DNA of 64,000 bases from Hoeflea sp. GTDB taxonomy: Bacteria > Pseudomonadota > Alphaproteobacteria > Rhizobiales > Rhizobiaceae. This document shows positions 27,385 to 37,070 of the stretch, piece by piece. Every line of letters begins with the position of its first letter. Within the stretch, counting starts at the first letter, position 1. The position numbers were made by a program, and so were the translations under genes. The notes under the pieces were generated by a model, which was given only the letters and a program-made list of their open reading frames with translations, was not told the DNA's origin and made no database searches. Location: contig NZ_JAUXOD010000121.1 of the NCBI RefSeq assembly GCF_030682515.1, forward strand, positions 62,001 to 126,000, given 5' to 3'.

Positions 27385-28434
27385 TCAGGCGAACTGGCGC
27401 TCGATCTCGATCAGCTTTTGCTTGCGCCATAGCCCGCCGCCATAGCCGGTGAGCGAGCCGTCGGCGCCGAGCACCCGGTGGCAGGGCACCAGCAGCGCGA
27501 TCTGGTTGGCGCCATTGGCGCGGGCCACTGCGCGCACCGCCGCGGGACGGTCGATCTCATGGGCGATTTGGCTGTAGCTTCGGGTCTCGCCCGCGGGAAT
27601 GGAAACGAGGGCGCGCCAGACCGCCTGGGTGAAGTCGCTGCCGTGAAACGCCAGAGGAACGCTGAAGCGTGCCTCGCGTCCGGCGAAATACGCCTCCAGT
27701 TCTTTCTCCAGGAGATCCATCGGCGCCTGCCGGCCGATGCCGATCCGGCCCTTCAGCAACTGGTGCATCCGCCGCAGCTCGGTGGGCAGCGCCTTGCGGT
27801 CGGCGAATTCGAGGAGATGCAGATGGGTCGGGTCGCTGAGCGCGATCATCGCGCCGAGCGGCGTGTCGATGAAGTCCGCCTTGACAAGGGCGTCGACCGA
27901 AAAGCTCTTCGGCGGCTGCCCCATCAGCCGGGCAAAGGCCACGCGGAAGGCGCCGGGCGAGGAGAAGCCCGCGTCGATCTGCGCCTCGATCACCTTGGAG
28001 CCGCCCGCCAGCGCCACATGGCCGTTGCGCAGCCGCTCGAGCCGCGCCATCTCCAGGAACGTCATGCCGAAATGCCGGTTGAAGACGCGACGCACGGTCG
28101 AGGGGTCAAGCCCCATTCGGGCGATGTCGGGCTCGCTCCAGCGGTGATCCTTGCGCTCGGCCAGGGCAGCGAGCAGCAGCTTGATAGCCGGCTCGGCTTC
28201 CGCCGCCGGCGCCATCGGGTGGCAGCGCCTGCAGGCACGGTAGCCCGCCTGGATACACTCTCCCACCGTGGCATAGAAGCTGCAGTTCTCGCGCCTTGGC
28301 TTGCGCGCGGGGCAGGTCAGGCGGCAGAAGATTCCGGTCGAAGAGACGCAGACATAGGCGCGGCCGTCATAGCTCGGGTCGCGCGCCAGAAGCGCGTCGT
28401 AGAGGGTGTCGGAGTCGGGCAGATCGAACAGCAT
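27385..28434 (-). CDS. ada: Ada: methylated-DNA repair protein and transcription activator
   Basis: A 349-residue protein. The N-terminal Ada domain has the four zinc cysteines Cys37, Cys41, Cys68 and Cys71, of which Cys37 accepts methyl groups from phosphotriesters. An AraC-type DNA-binding segment follows (about 85-185), then the O6-methylguanine transferase domain with Cys318 in PCHRV. Domain order and length match E. coli Ada, so it should both repair alkylation and induce the adaptive response. No alkB or alkA is adjacent. TAGGA precedes the ATG. Confidence 0.95.
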   Translation of the reverse strand: MLFDLPDSDTLYDALLARDPSYDGRAYVCVSSTGIFCRLTCPARKPRRENCSFYATVGECIQAGYRACRRCHPMAPAAEAEPAIKLLLAALAERKDHRWSEPDIARMGLDPSTVRRVFNRHFGMTFLEMARLERLRNGHVALAGGSKVIEAQIDAGFSSPGAFRVAFARLMGQPPKSFSVDALVKADFIDTPLGAMIALSDPTHLHLLEFADRKALPTELRRMHQLLKGRIGIGRQAPMDLLEKELEAYFAGREARFSVPLAFHGSDFTQAVWRALVSIPAGETRSYSQIAHEIDRPAAVRAVARANGANQIALLVPCHRVLGADGSLTGYGGGLWRKQKLIEIERQFA

Positions 28435-28591
28435 GGGATGATCCTACCGCCGCCGCCGAGCCCCGTCAGCCTGATTTCGGGCGCCTATTCAAGATCGTGC
28501 GGACACCGCCGGAGCGCGCCGGACTCACTTTCTCAAGGCCGCGATTCTGTTTGGCAGGTTTAGCCGCGAAGTAACTGAAAGTATTCGCTTT

Positions 28592-29806
28592 CTATTGATG
28601 ACGCAGCGCCTCGATCGGATCCATCCTGGCGGCCCGGCGGGCGGGGAAGAAGCCGAAGACGATGCCCACAAGCGCCGAGAACACGAAGGCCGCCAGCACG
28701 AGCGACGGATTGGGCGAAAAGGGAATCGACAGCAGTCGCGACCCCAGAAGGCCAAGCCCCAGACCGAGTACGATGCCGATCAGCCCGCCGATCAGCGACA
28801 GCACGATGGATTCGACCAGGAACTGCAGCAGCACCTGTCCTTCCGTCGCCCCCACCGCCAGCCTGATGCCGATCTCGCGGGTGCGCTCGGTGACCGAGAC
28901 CAGCATGATGTTCATGATGCCGATGCCGCCGACCAGCAGGCTCACCGCGGCCACTGCGGAGAGCAGGCCCGTGAGCACGCTGGTGATGCCGGTCAGCATC
29001 GAGGAGATCTGCTTCATGTCGAAGACGTTGAAATCGTCCTCCTCGAAGGCGCCGATGCGCCGGCGCTCGCGCATCAGCCGCTCGATGTCCGCCTTGGCCT
29101 TGTCGGTGGAGACCCCGGTGCGGATCGAGGCATAGATCATCGACACATCCTGGTTGCCGGCGATGCGGCGCTGGAAGGCGCGGATCGGCATCAGCACGAT
29201 GTCGTCCTGGTCGGTGCCGAAGCTCGAGGCGCCCTTGGCCTCGAGCACGCCGATGACCCGGCAGGAGATCTGCTTCAACCTTATGCTGGCGCCGAGCGGA
29301 TCGCTGTTGCCGAACAGCTTCTGACGCACAGTGCTGCCCAGGATGCAGGCGGCCGAGCCGGTCCGCTGCTCGCTCTCGTAGAACGCCCGGCCGATGGAGA
29401 GCGGCCAGTCGCGGGCGGTGAGGAACCGCGTGTCGGTGCCGGTCACGGTGGTCGAGGAATTGACGTTGCCGAAGATGACCGTCATCGCCCGCGAATTGCT
29501 GGGCGTGGCGACCATCACGCTTCCGATCTGCTCCTCGATGGCCTCGACATCCTTGAGCGTCAGGCTCGCCGCCGTCCCGCCCACGCCGGATCCTGGACCC
29601 TGCGAGGGCTGCCCCGGGCGGATCATGAGAAGGTTGGTGCCGAGCGTGGAGACATCGGCTTCCACCTGGTCTGTCGAGCCCTGGCCGACGGTAACCATGG
29701 CGATCACCGCGGCGACGCCGATGACGATGCCCAGCACCGTCAGGAACGACCGGAACATGTTCCTCAGAATGGCCTGCAGGGCGAGCCGCACCGCTTCATA
29801 AAGCAT
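28592..29806 (-). CDS. MacB-like ABC transporter permease
   Basis: A 404-residue permease with the MacB/FtsX layout: one N-terminal helix (SFLTVLGIVIGVAAVIAMV), a large periplasmic domain (about 45-260) and three C-terminal helices starting near VSLLVGGIGIMNIMLVSVTERTREIG. Such proteins drive mechanotransmission through a periplasmic adaptor. In E. coli the ATPase is fused to the permease; here it is a separate gene, overlapping by 11 bases. Last gene of the adaptor-ATPase-permease operon. Confidence 0.92.
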   Translation of the reverse strand: MLYEAVRLALQAILRNMFRSFLTVLGIVIGVAAVIAMVTVGQGSTDQVEADVSTLGTNLLMIRPGQPSQGPGSGVGGTAASLTLKDVEAIEEQIGSVMVATPSNSRAMTVIFGNVNSSTTVTGTDTRFLTARDWPLSIGRAFYESEQRTGSAACILGSTVRQKLFGNSDPLGASIRLKQISCRVIGVLEAKGASSFGTDQDDIVLMPIRAFQRRIAGNQDVSMIYASIRTGVSTDKAKADIERLMRERRRIGAFEEDDFNVFDMKQISSMLTGITSVLTGLLSAVAAVSLLVGGIGIMNIMLVSVTERTREIGIRLAVGATEGQVLLQFLVESIVLSLIGGLIGIVLGLGLGLLGSRLLSIPFSPNPSLVLAAFVFSALVGIVFGFFPARRAARMDPIEALRHQ

Positions 29807-30593
29807 GGGGCACCGCCTTGTCGGGAATCGTGTCGGATTCGATGCGGCCGTCGACGAAGTGGATCAGCCGGTCGGCATACACCGCCATGTCGGGTTCATG
29901 GGTGACCATCAGGATGGTGATGCCGTCCTTGCGGTTGAGCTCGGTGAGCAGGTCCATGATCTCGTGGCTGCGGGAAGTGTCGAGGTTTCCCGTCGGCTCA
30001 TCGGCCAGGATCACGTCCGGATTGGTGACGATGGCGCGCGCGATCGCCACGCGCTGCTGCTGGCCGCCCGAAAGCTGCGACGGATCATGGTCCTCGCGGC
30101 CCTTGAGCCCGACCTTGCCCAGCGCGTCGAACGCCAGTCGCCGGCGCTCGGTCCGCGCCATGCCCTGGTAGATCAGCGGCAGTTCGACATTGTCGAGCGC
30201 CGAGGTGCGGGCGAGCAGATTGTAGCCCTGGAACACGAAGCCCAGGAAATTGCGCCTGAGCAGCGCCAGCTGGTCGCGGCTGAGATCATCGACCTCGGCG
30301 CCGCCGAAGGCGTAGGAGCCGCCGGTGGGCTTGTCGAGAAACCCCAGGATGTTCATGGCGGTCGACTTGCCCGAGCCGCTGGGGCCCATGATGGCCACGA
30401 ATTCGCCGCCATGGATGTCGAGATCGATGCCGCGCAGGGCCCTGACCTCGGCGTCGCCGGTCCCGTAGATCTTGGTCACGCCTCGGAGACTGATCAGCGG
30501 CGTGGCGCCCGGGGAGGGGACGGCCCTGGCGGATGCGACGGTGCCGAGGATCGTTCCGGGGGGCGTCCCAGGTGTCGTCCCAGGGGGCATCAT
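29796..30593 (-). CDS. MacB-like ABC transporter ATP-binding protein
   Basis: A 265-residue ATPase of the LolD/MacB class. Walker A GPSGSGKS at 70-77, signature LSGGQQQR at 174-181, Walker B VILADEP at 194-200. The first 30 residues are an unusual Pro-Gly-Thr-rich leader (MMPPGTTPGTPPGT) encoded by near-repeated DNA before the normal LISLRGVTKIYG start. It overlaps the adaptor gene by 4 bases (ATGA) and the permease gene by 11. An internal start would remove the leader, so the true N-terminus is uncertain. Confidence 0.92.
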   Translation of the reverse strand: MMPPGTTPGTPPGTILGTVASARAVPSPGATPLISLRGVTKIYGTGDAEVRALRGIDLDIHGGEFVAIMGPSGSGKSTAMNILGFLDKPTGGSYAFGGAEVDDLSRDQLALLRRNFLGFVFQGYNLLARTSALDNVELPLIYQGMARTERRRLAFDALGKVGLKGREDHDPSQLSGGQQQRVAIARAIVTNPDVILADEPTGNLDTSRSHEIMDLLTELNRKDGITILMVTHEPDMAVYADRLIHFVDGRIESDTIPDKAVPHAL

Positions 30594-31843
30594 TGCGTCG
30601 TCTGATCGGTAATCACCAGATCCCCTTCAGCGACATCGCCGGTGATCGCGGTCTTCGACCCGTCGCTTTCGCCGGGCATCACCGACACGGCGACCGCCTG
30701 CCCATTCCTGAGAAGCCAGATGTCGCGGCGGCCGTCGGTGCTCACCTTCGGCACCGTGGCCGCTACCCGTGTCGGGGGCCTGAAAATCATGCCGAGAAGG
30801 CCGCTGCCGCCGCCGGTGTCCTCCGCCACCGCGGGCGGCGAGAATCTGAGCGCCGCATTCGAGATCGCCAGCGTGTCCTTGACCTCGGCCACCTTGATGT
30901 CGGCGGTGGCCGTCATGCCCGGCCGCAGCAGCATGTCGGCATTGTCGATCGACAGGATGGCCTCATAGGTTACCACCCCGTCGACGGTCTTGGGCGCGAA
31001 GCGCAGTTGCGAAATGACGGCGGGAAAGCTGCGGCCCTGATAGGCCTCGACGGAGAAGGTGGCCTCGTGGCCGACCTTGACCTTGCCGATGTCGGCCTCG
31101 TCGATGTCGACCCTGAGTTCCATCTTGGTGAGGTCTGCGGCGAGCGTGAACAGCACCGGCGCCTGCAGCGAGGAGGCGACGATCTGCCCGACCTCGATCG
31201 TACGGTTGAGCACCACGCCATCGATCGACGAGCAGATGCAGGCCTTGGCCAGGTTGGCCTCGTTGATCTTGAGGTTGGCCTCCGACACGCGGATGTCGGC
31301 CTCCGCGCTCTTGACCGCGGCCTTGGCGCGGTCATGGGCGGCCTTGGCCTTGAGCAGGCCTTCGAGCGTGGTGACCTTCTTCTGCTCGAGCATCACCGCC
31401 CGGTCGTAATTGTCCCTGGTCTCGTCGAATGTCGCGGTGGCTTCGGCGAGCCGCGCTTGCGACGCGGTCAGCGACGCCCGGCTCAGCTCGACATTGGCCT
31501 CGAGCTTGTCGGTGTCGAGCCGTGCCAGGATCTGGCCCTTCTTGACCAGGTCGTTGAAATCGGCCTCCACCGACCGGACGGTGCCGGACAGCTCGCTCGA
31601 GATCTCGACCTGGCCTGTGGGCTGTACAGTGCCGGTCGCTGTCACATGCACGACGATGTCGGTGCGTCCCACGGTCTCGGTCACATAGGCGGGCAGGCTC
31701 GTCCGCGAGGCGGCGGACCACCACATCCAGCCTCCGCCGGCGACCGCGAGCAGCAGGGCGAGCCAGATAAGCCGCCTGCGCAGGGGCGAGCCCTTGTCTG
31801 CGGTCTTGACGATGGATTCGATGTCGGACTTCGAGGGGGGCAT
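30590..31843 (-). CDS. MacA/HlyD-type periplasmic adaptor
   Basis: A 417-residue membrane-fusion protein: short cytoplasmic N-terminus, one helix (RRRLIWLALLLAVAGGGW), biotinyl-lipoyl-like segments (VTATGTVQPTGQVEISSELS and SSIDGVVLNRTIEVGQIV), an alpha-helical hairpin about 100-190 and beta-barrel domains. It bridges the ABC permease to an outer-membrane channel, none of which is nearby. It contains a CICS motif at the hairpin end, also seen in other MacA-like adaptors as a conserved Cys pair. First gene of the three-gene efflux operon, divergent from the GFA gene. Confidence 0.9.
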   Translation of the reverse strand: MPPSKSDIESIVKTADKGSPLRRRLIWLALLLAVAGGGWMWWSAASRTSLPAYVTETVGRTDIVVHVTATGTVQPTGQVEISSELSGTVRSVEADFNDLVKKGQILARLDTDKLEANVELSRASLTASQARLAEATATFDETRDNYDRAVMLEQKKVTTLEGLLKAKAAHDRAKAAVKSAEADIRVSEANLKINEANLAKACICSSIDGVVLNRTIEVGQIVASSLQAPVLFTLAADLTKMELRVDIDEADIGKVKVGHEATFSVEAYQGRSFPAVISQLRFAPKTVDGVVTYEAILSIDNADMLLRPGMTATADIKVAEVKDTLAISNAALRFSPPAVAEDTGGGSGLLGMIFRPPTRVAATVPKVSTDGRRDIWLLRNGQAVAVSVMPGESDGSKTAITGDVAEGDLVITDQTTQ

Positions 31844-32024
31844 GGCAGTTCCAATCGGTTGGATCTGGCTAGCACGCGGATGCACGCCCGCCCTTGATGT
31901 GCATCAAGCTCGGGGGTGGCATCCGGTCCTTCGGGAGGTGCGCGGCCTGGGCAGTGTGGACTGATGCCGGGTTCTGTCAGGAATGTGGATTAGGGTGGCC
32001 CGCAGATCACCACGGAGACCCGCC

Positions 32025-32426
32025 ATGTCCCTCGTCGCCTCCTGCCATTGCGGCGCAACAAGGATCGAACTGCCGACGGCGCCGCTCGCGGCCATGGAAT
32101 GCAATTGCAGCTATTGCGCCCGCGCCGGCGCCATCTGGGCCTATTTCGAGCCGGGCGAGATGAAGTTCCTCTGCGAGGACGCCGACAGGGTCTATTCCGC
32201 CGGTGACAGCCTGAACCGGCACCACTTCTGCGGCCGGTGCGGCATGCAGACCTGGGGCGACTCGCCGGATTGGGCGTCGATGTACAATCTGGACGGCACG
32301 CCCAGGTCCGGAGAACCGGCCGCCGTGCCGACGGCGCGGATCCACGCGGTCAATCTGCGGCTGGTGGAGGGTCTCGACTGGTCGAAAGTGACGGTTGAGC
32401 AGGCGGACGGGCGCAACAACTGGTAG
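32025..32426 (+). CDS. GFA-family zinc protein
   Basis: A 133-residue protein of the glutathione-dependent formaldehyde-activating family. Zinc-binding cysteines appear as CHCG (7-10), CNCSYC (26-31) and FCGRCG further on. The family has mixed members, few with proven formaldehyde chemistry, so substrate is left open. GGAG lies 8 bases before the ATG at 32025. It stands alone, divergent from the efflux operon and convergent with the ABC-F gene. Confidence 0.85.
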   Translation: MSLVASCHCGATRIELPTAPLAAMECNCSYCARAGAIWAYFEPGEMKFLCEDADRVYSAGDSLNRHHFCGRCGMQTWGDSPDWASMYNLDGTPRSGEPAAVPTARIHAVNLRLVEGLDWSKVTVEQADGRNNW

Positions 32427-32482
32427 CGGCCAACCCTTGCATCAGGGCCCGACCCATCGGAATCAGAGCAAGGCGTCAAGTC

Positions 32483-34363
32483 CTATTCGGCGGCCTCGGC
32501 CTCGTCCACCTGGCTGGTGAGCGCCACCCATTCTTCCTCGGCCTTGGCGAGTTCGGCTGCCCGCTCGCCCCGCTGCTTGGATTTCTGGGCGATCTTGTAG
32601 GGCGCGTCGGCAAATTGCGCCGGGTCCGCAAGCTCCGCATCAAGCGACTGAATCTGTTTGGTAAGCCGCGCCACCAAGGCTTCGAGATCGCTCACTTTTT
32701 TCTTCATCGGCGCGAGATCGGCGCGGCTCTGTGCGGCCTGCTTGCGCTTCTCGGCCTTTGAGCCGCCGTCGCTGTCGGAATTCTTCTTGCCCTTGCCCGA
32801 GGAGCCCACCACTTCCTGGCGGTAATCCTCGAGGTCGCCGTCAAACACGCTGACGGTGCCGTCGCGCACGATCCACAGCCGGTCGACCGTGGCCTCGATC
32901 AGATGCCGGTCATGGGAGATCAGGATCACGGCGCCCGGGAAATCGTTGAGCGCGCGGATCAGCGCCGCGCGGCTGTCGATGTCGAGGTGGTTGGTGGGCT
33001 CGTCGAGGATCATGAGGTTCGGCGCGTGGAACGCCGACAAGCCCATCAGGAGCCGCGCCTTCTCGCCGCCGGACAGGTCCTTGGCGGGCGTGTTCATCTT
33101 CTCGGCCGTCAGCCCCATCTGCGCCACCCGGGCGCGCACGCGCGCCTCCGCCGCATCCGGCATCAGCTTGCGCACATGCGCGACGGCAGATTCATTGGGG
33201 ACCAGGTCGTCCATCTGGTGCTGGGCGAAGAAGCCGGTCTTGAGCTGCGGCGCGATCCGGAGCCGTCCGGCTTCGGCCTCGAGCCGTCCGGCGATGAACT
33301 TGGCGAAGGTGGACTTGCCGTTGCCGTTCGAGCCCAAGAGCGCGATGCGGTCGTCGGCGTCGATCCGGAGGTCAAGCCGCTTGAGGATCGGCGCGCCGGG
33401 CGTGTAGCCGACCGATCCGTCCTCGATGGCGATGATCGGCGAGGCCACGCCGCGGTCGGGGCGCGGGAACGAGAAGCCGCGGACATTGCTTTCCACCACC
33501 GCGTCGACCGTGCCCATGCGCTCGAGCGCCTTGAGCCGCGACTGCGCCTGGCGCGCCTTGGACGCCTTGGCGCGGAAGCGCTCGACAAAGGCTTCCATGT
33601 GCTTGCGGGCGGCGATGTTCTTCTCGCGCGCCTTCATCTGGTGCTCGTCGCGCTCGGCCTTCTGCCGCTCGAACTCGTCAAAGCCGCCGCGGTAGAAGGT
33701 GAGTTTCTTCTGGTCGAGATGGACGATGGCGTTGGCGGCGGTGTTCAAAAGGTCCCGGTCATGGCTGATGATCAGCACGGTGTGCGGGTAGCGGCGGATG
33801 TACTCCTCCAGCCACAGCGTGCCTTCAAGGTCGAGATAGTTGGTGGGCTCGTCGAGCAGCAGCAGGTCCGGCTCGGCAAACAGCACCGAGGCGAGCGCCA
33901 CGCGCATGCGCCAGCCGCCCGAGAACGAGGAGGCCGGGCGCTGCTGGGCGTCCTGGTCGAAGCCCAAGCCGGCCAGGATCGAGGACGCGCGGGCTTCGGC
34001 CGAATGGGCGTCGATGTCGACCAGCCGCATCTGGATTTCGGCGATGCGGATCGGATCGGTAGCCGTCTCCGCTTCCTTCATCAGCTTGGTGCGCTCGAGA
34101 TCGGCGCGCAGCACGATCTCGACCAGCGCGGTGTCTTCCGCTGGCGCTTCCTGCGCCACCTGGCCGATGCGAGTGTTCTTCGGAATCGAGGTGTGCCCGG
34201 TCTCGGTCGCCATCTCGCCGGTGATGATCTTGAACAGGGTCGACTTGCCCGCGCCATTGGGGCCCACAAGCCCGGCCTTGATGCCCACGGGGAGCGCCAG
34301 CGAGGCATTGTCGATCAGAAGGCGCCCGGCGATGCGTGCGGAGAGGTCGGTAATCGTCAGCAT
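32483..34363 (-). CDS. ABC-F ATPase, YheS-like
   Basis: A 626-residue soluble protein with two ABC domains in tandem: Walker A GPNGAGKS at 34-41 and SNGNGKS in the second, signatures SGGWRMRVALA and LSGGEKARLLMG, both followed by LDEPTNYLD/LDEPTNHLD. A charged linker with FRAKASKARQAQSRLKALER lies between, and a coiled-coil C-terminal tail follows. No membrane segments. ABC-F proteins act on the ribosome as translation factors or protect it from antibiotics; this one groups by eye with YheS. The ATG at 34363 gives the usual MLTITDLS start. Confidence 0.93.
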   Translation of the reverse strand: MLTITDLSARIAGRLLIDNASLALPVGIKAGLVGPNGAGKSTLFKIITGEMATETGHTSIPKNTRIGQVAQEAPAEDTALVEIVLRADLERTKLMKEAETATDPIRIAEIQMRLVDIDAHSAEARASSILAGLGFDQDAQQRPASSFSGGWRMRVALASVLFAEPDLLLLDEPTNYLDLEGTLWLEEYIRRYPHTVLIISHDRDLLNTAANAIVHLDQKKLTFYRGGFDEFERQKAERDEHQMKAREKNIAARKHMEAFVERFRAKASKARQAQSRLKALERMGTVDAVVESNVRGFSFPRPDRGVASPIIAIEDGSVGYTPGAPILKRLDLRIDADDRIALLGSNGNGKSTFAKFIAGRLEAEAGRLRIAPQLKTGFFAQHQMDDLVPNESAVAHVRKLMPDAAEARVRARVAQMGLTAEKMNTPAKDLSGGEKARLLMGLSAFHAPNLMILDEPTNHLDIDSRAALIRALNDFPGAVILISHDRHLIEATVDRLWIVRDGTVSVFDGDLEDYRQEVVGSSGKGKKNSDSDGGSKAEKRKQAAQSRADLAPMKKKVSDLEALVARLTKQIQSLDAELADPAQFADAPYKIAQKSKQRGERAAELAKAEEEWVALTSQVDEAEAAE

Positions 34364-34509
34364 GCCCGCGCTTCTGGCCGGAAACGCGCCAAATGGCAAG
34401 GGGAGATGGGCCGGTCGACGCAACTTGGTGACAAAACAACCGAGGCTAAAGGCCCGCTGTGGTGCTCGCGCAACGGCTTGCGCCTCTTCTGGGCCCTGGC
34501 GACCGCCGC

Positions 34510-35532
34510 CTAGTCGAGCGTGACCATCGCCTTGATCAGCCCGTCCTTGTGGCGCGCCCAGCGCGGCAGGTCGGCGGCGACGCTGTCGAGATCGGTTCTG
34601 TGGGTGATGATCCGTTCGAGCGGCACATGCCCGGCCTTGAGCGCGGCGATGACGGTGCGGAAGTCCTCCGAGGTGGCGTTGCGGCTGCCGATCAGGCTCA
34701 TTTCGCGCTTGTGGAATTCCGGGTCGGAAAAGCTCACCGTCTCGGTGACGACGCTGACCAGGACATAGCGCCCGCCATGGGCCACGCGCGCAAATCCCGC
34801 CTCGATCGAGCGGAGATTGCCGGTGGCGTCGAACACCGCGTCAAAGCCGTCGCCCGCTGTGATGCGGTTGATCTCAGCATCGGCTCCGGCGCCCGCCAAG
34901 ATCGGCCGGCAGCCGCCGGCGATGGCGCAGGCTTCCGTCAACCGGCCTTGGTCGAGATCGAGGATGGACACGTCTGCGCCGGCAAGCCGGGCGAAAATGG
35001 CGACGCCGAGCCCGATCGGTCCGGCGCCGGTCACCAGCACCCGGTCGGCCGGGCCGATTGCGCCGCGCCGCACCGCATGGGCGCCGATGGCCAGGAACTC
35101 CACCGTGGCGCAGGCATCGAGCGACAGGCCCTCGGACGGCACCAGGTTTCGTTCCGGAAGACAGATCTCCTCGCACATGCCGCCGTCGCGGTGCACGCCC
35201 AAGACTGCGATGGCGGTGCAGCAATTGGGTTTTCCGCGCGTGCAGGCGCGGCAGGCGCCGCAGGCGATATAGGGATTGACGATCACGTGGTCGCCGGCGG
35301 CAAAGGCGCTGCCGGGACCGGCCTCGATCACTTCGGCGGCCAGTTCGTGCCCCATCACCCTTGGATAGGCGAGAAACGGGTGCCTGCCCTCGAAGATATG
35401 GTAATCCGTGCCGCAGATGCCGACGCGCCGGATCCTCACCTTCACCTCGGCGCCGTCGCGAACCGGGCGGGCCACCTGCCGGATTTCGAGTTGGCCCGGC
35501 TGCATGCAGGCGACGCTGGTCATCAGGGACAT
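34510..35532 (-). CDS. Zinc-dependent alcohol dehydrogenase, RspB/LgoD-like
   Basis: A 340-residue MDR-family dehydrogenase. The catalytic zinc site includes Cys in GICGTDYHIFEG and GHE in PRVMGHELA; the four structural-zinc cysteines are in CGACRACTRGKPNC. The NAD-binding motif is VTGAGPIGLG. It resembles RspB and L-galactonate 5-dehydrogenase more than ethanol dehydrogenases, so a sugar acid or polyol is the likely substrate. Start at 35532 is preferred; an ATG 9 bases inside is possible and neither has a strong ribosome-binding site. The gene is isolated from any sugar operon. Confidence 0.85.
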   Translation of the reverse strand: MSLMTSVACMQPGQLEIRQVARPVRDGAEVKVRIRRVGICGTDYHIFEGRHPFLAYPRVMGHELAAEVIEAGPGSAFAAGDHVIVNPYIACGACRACTRGKPNCCTAIAVLGVHRDGGMCEEICLPERNLVPSEGLSLDACATVEFLAIGAHAVRRGAIGPADRVLVTGAGPIGLGVAIFARLAGADVSILDLDQGRLTEACAIAGGCRPILAGAGADAEINRITAGDGFDAVFDATGNLRSIEAGFARVAHGGRYVLVSVVTETVSFSDPEFHKREMSLIGSRNATSEDFRTVIAALKAGHVPLERIITHRTDLDSVAADLPRWARHKDGLIKAMVTLD

Positions 35533-35687
35533 CGGACGGTACTTTCTGGAAGACTTGGAGGTGGCGGGAGCGCGAAGATTGATGAATTTCCGCCGCGGAT
35601 GCAAGCCCCGGGGTCGCAGGATCCGGTGGTGACAAGGCCTGAATTATCGGCCATGACTGTCGCCATTCGAGAGGGTGGAGTTACGTC

Positions 35688-36383
35688 ATGACCATTATCC
35701 TGTACGACCTCGTCGGCGCCGATCCGGCGCGGCCCTTCAGCCCGCATTGCTGGAAAGCGGCGATGGCGCTCGCCCACAAGGGCCTGCCCTTCGAGCGCAC
35801 GAATGTCTGCTTCACCAAGGTGGCGGAGGTCGAGGGCGGAGCGTCCAAGACCGTGCCGGTGATCCGCGACGGCTCCCAGGTGGTGGCCGACAGTTTCCTC
35901 ATTGCCGCCTATCTCGAGGAAACCTATCCCGACAGGCCGTCGCTGTTTGGCGGCGAGGGCGGTGAAGCCATGGCGCGCTTCGTCGAATCCTGGACCCAGT
36001 CCGTTCTGCACGCGGCGCTCAACCCCATCGCGCTGCAGGAGATCCACGATATCCTGGGGCCGGAGGATCAGGCCTATTTCAAGCCGAGCCGCGAAGCCCG
36101 CCTGGGCAAGACGTTTGAAGAGGTTGGCGAGCGTCGCGAGGCCGAGATCGCCGGATTTTCCGCCAAGCTCACGCCGCTGCGCGTGATGCTGAAGTCGCAG
36201 CCCTGGATCGGCGGCTCCTCGCCGCTGTTTTGCGACTACATCGTCTTCGGCGCGCTGCAATGGGCGCGCGTGACCTCAAGCGCGAAACTGCTCGAAGAGG
36301 GCGACGCGGTCACCGACTGGTTCAACCGCTGCCTCGACCTGCACGACGGCCTGGGCCGGAAGGTTCCGGCGGCTGGGTCGTAA
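35688..36383 (+). CDS. Glutathione S-transferase family protein 1
   Basis: A 231-residue GST: thioredoxin-fold N-terminal domain (about 1-85) with the catalytic-site region RPFSPHCWKAAMALAHKGL, the cis-proline TVPVI and the glutathione-contact ADSFLIAAYLEE, followed by a helical domain. The SPHCWK pattern is shared with LigE/LigF-type beta-etherase relatives, but no lignin-catabolic genes are present, so function is open. GGAG precedes the ATG. It is divergent from the zinc dehydrogenase and has its own terminator. Confidence 0.85.
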   Translation: MTIILYDLVGADPARPFSPHCWKAAMALAHKGLPFERTNVCFTKVAEVEGGASKTVPVIRDGSQVVADSFLIAAYLEETYPDRPSLFGGEGGEAMARFVESWTQSVLHAALNPIALQEIHDILGPEDQAYFKPSREARLGKTFEEVGERREAEIAGFSAKLTPLRVMLKSQPWIGGSSPLFCDYIVFGALQWARVTSSAKLLEEGDAVTDWFNRCLDLHDGLGRKVPAAGS

Positions 36384-36453
36384 CGAGTGCGGCGGCCCCT
36401 TCCGCCGAACGCCCCTTGCGGATGACAGGGCATGCGGCTATTTAGGCCGCAAC

Positions 36454-36485
36454 TCCGGGCGGGACCTGTGTCTGCCCGGATTTTT
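36454..36485 (+). terminator. Terminator after the GST gene
   Basis: Stem TCCGGGC (36454-36460) with GCCCGGA (36474-36480), 13-base loop, followed by TTTTT. It separates the GST gene from ndk. Confidence 0.75.
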
Positions 36486-36536
36486 GCACCCCTATGGCCC
36501 GCCTGTCCGCGGGCGAACCGCTGAAGGAACAAGACC

Positions 36537-36959
36537 ATGGCGATTGAACGCACGTTTTCGATGATCAAGCCCGACGCCACCAAGCGCAACCTGACCGGCG
36601 CCATCACCAAGGTGTTCGAGGACAACGGCCTGCGCATCGTCGCCTCCAAGCGCGTCTGGATGAGCCGCCGCGAAGCTGAAGGCTTCTACGCCGTGCACAA
36701 GGATCGCCCGTTCTTCGGCGAACTGGTCGACGGCATGACCTCCGGCCCGACCGTCGTCCAGGTGCTTGAAGGCGAGAACGCCATCCTCAAGAACCGCGAG
36801 ATCATGGGTGCCACCAACCCGGCCAACGCCGACGAAGGCACCATCCGCAAGACCTTCGCCCTGTCGATCGGCGAGAACTCGGTGCACGGTTCGGACGCGC
36901 CCGAAACCGCTGCCCAGGAAATCGCCTACTGGTTCTCCGGCACCGAAATCGTCGGCTGA
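36537..36959 (+). CDS. ndk: Nucleoside diphosphate kinase
   Basis: A 140-residue cytoplasmic kinase that balances nucleoside triphosphates through a phosphohistidine. The active residue is His117 in SVHGSDA, and the start [14 protein letters not shown] is canonical. AAGGA precedes the ATG. Codon choice is strongly biased to C-ending codons, as for an abundant protein. It is flanked by terminators on both sides, so it is monocistronic. Confidence 0.97.
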   Translation: MAIERTFSMIKPDATKRNLTGAITKVFEDNGLRIVASKRVWMSRREAEGFYAVHKDRPFFGELVDGMTSGPTVVQVLEGENAILKNREIMGATNPANADEGTIRKTFALSIGENSVHGSDAPETAAQEIAYWFSGTEIVG

Positions 36960-37005
36960 ATCAATCCGTCGGCCGGCTGGCTGAAAGCATTGAATTGAAT
37001 CAGGA

Positions 37006-37034
37006 AACCGGGTTCGCAAGAGCCCGGTTTTTTG
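37006..37034 (+). terminator. Terminator after ndk
   Basis: Ten-pair stem AACCGGGTTC / GAGCCCGGTT (one G-U pair) at 37006-37015 and 37020-37029 followed by six T. Strong intrinsic terminator. Confidence 0.85.
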
Positions 37035-37070
37035 TTGCCTGAAACGCGACATCCCTGGGTCTGGTTGCGC

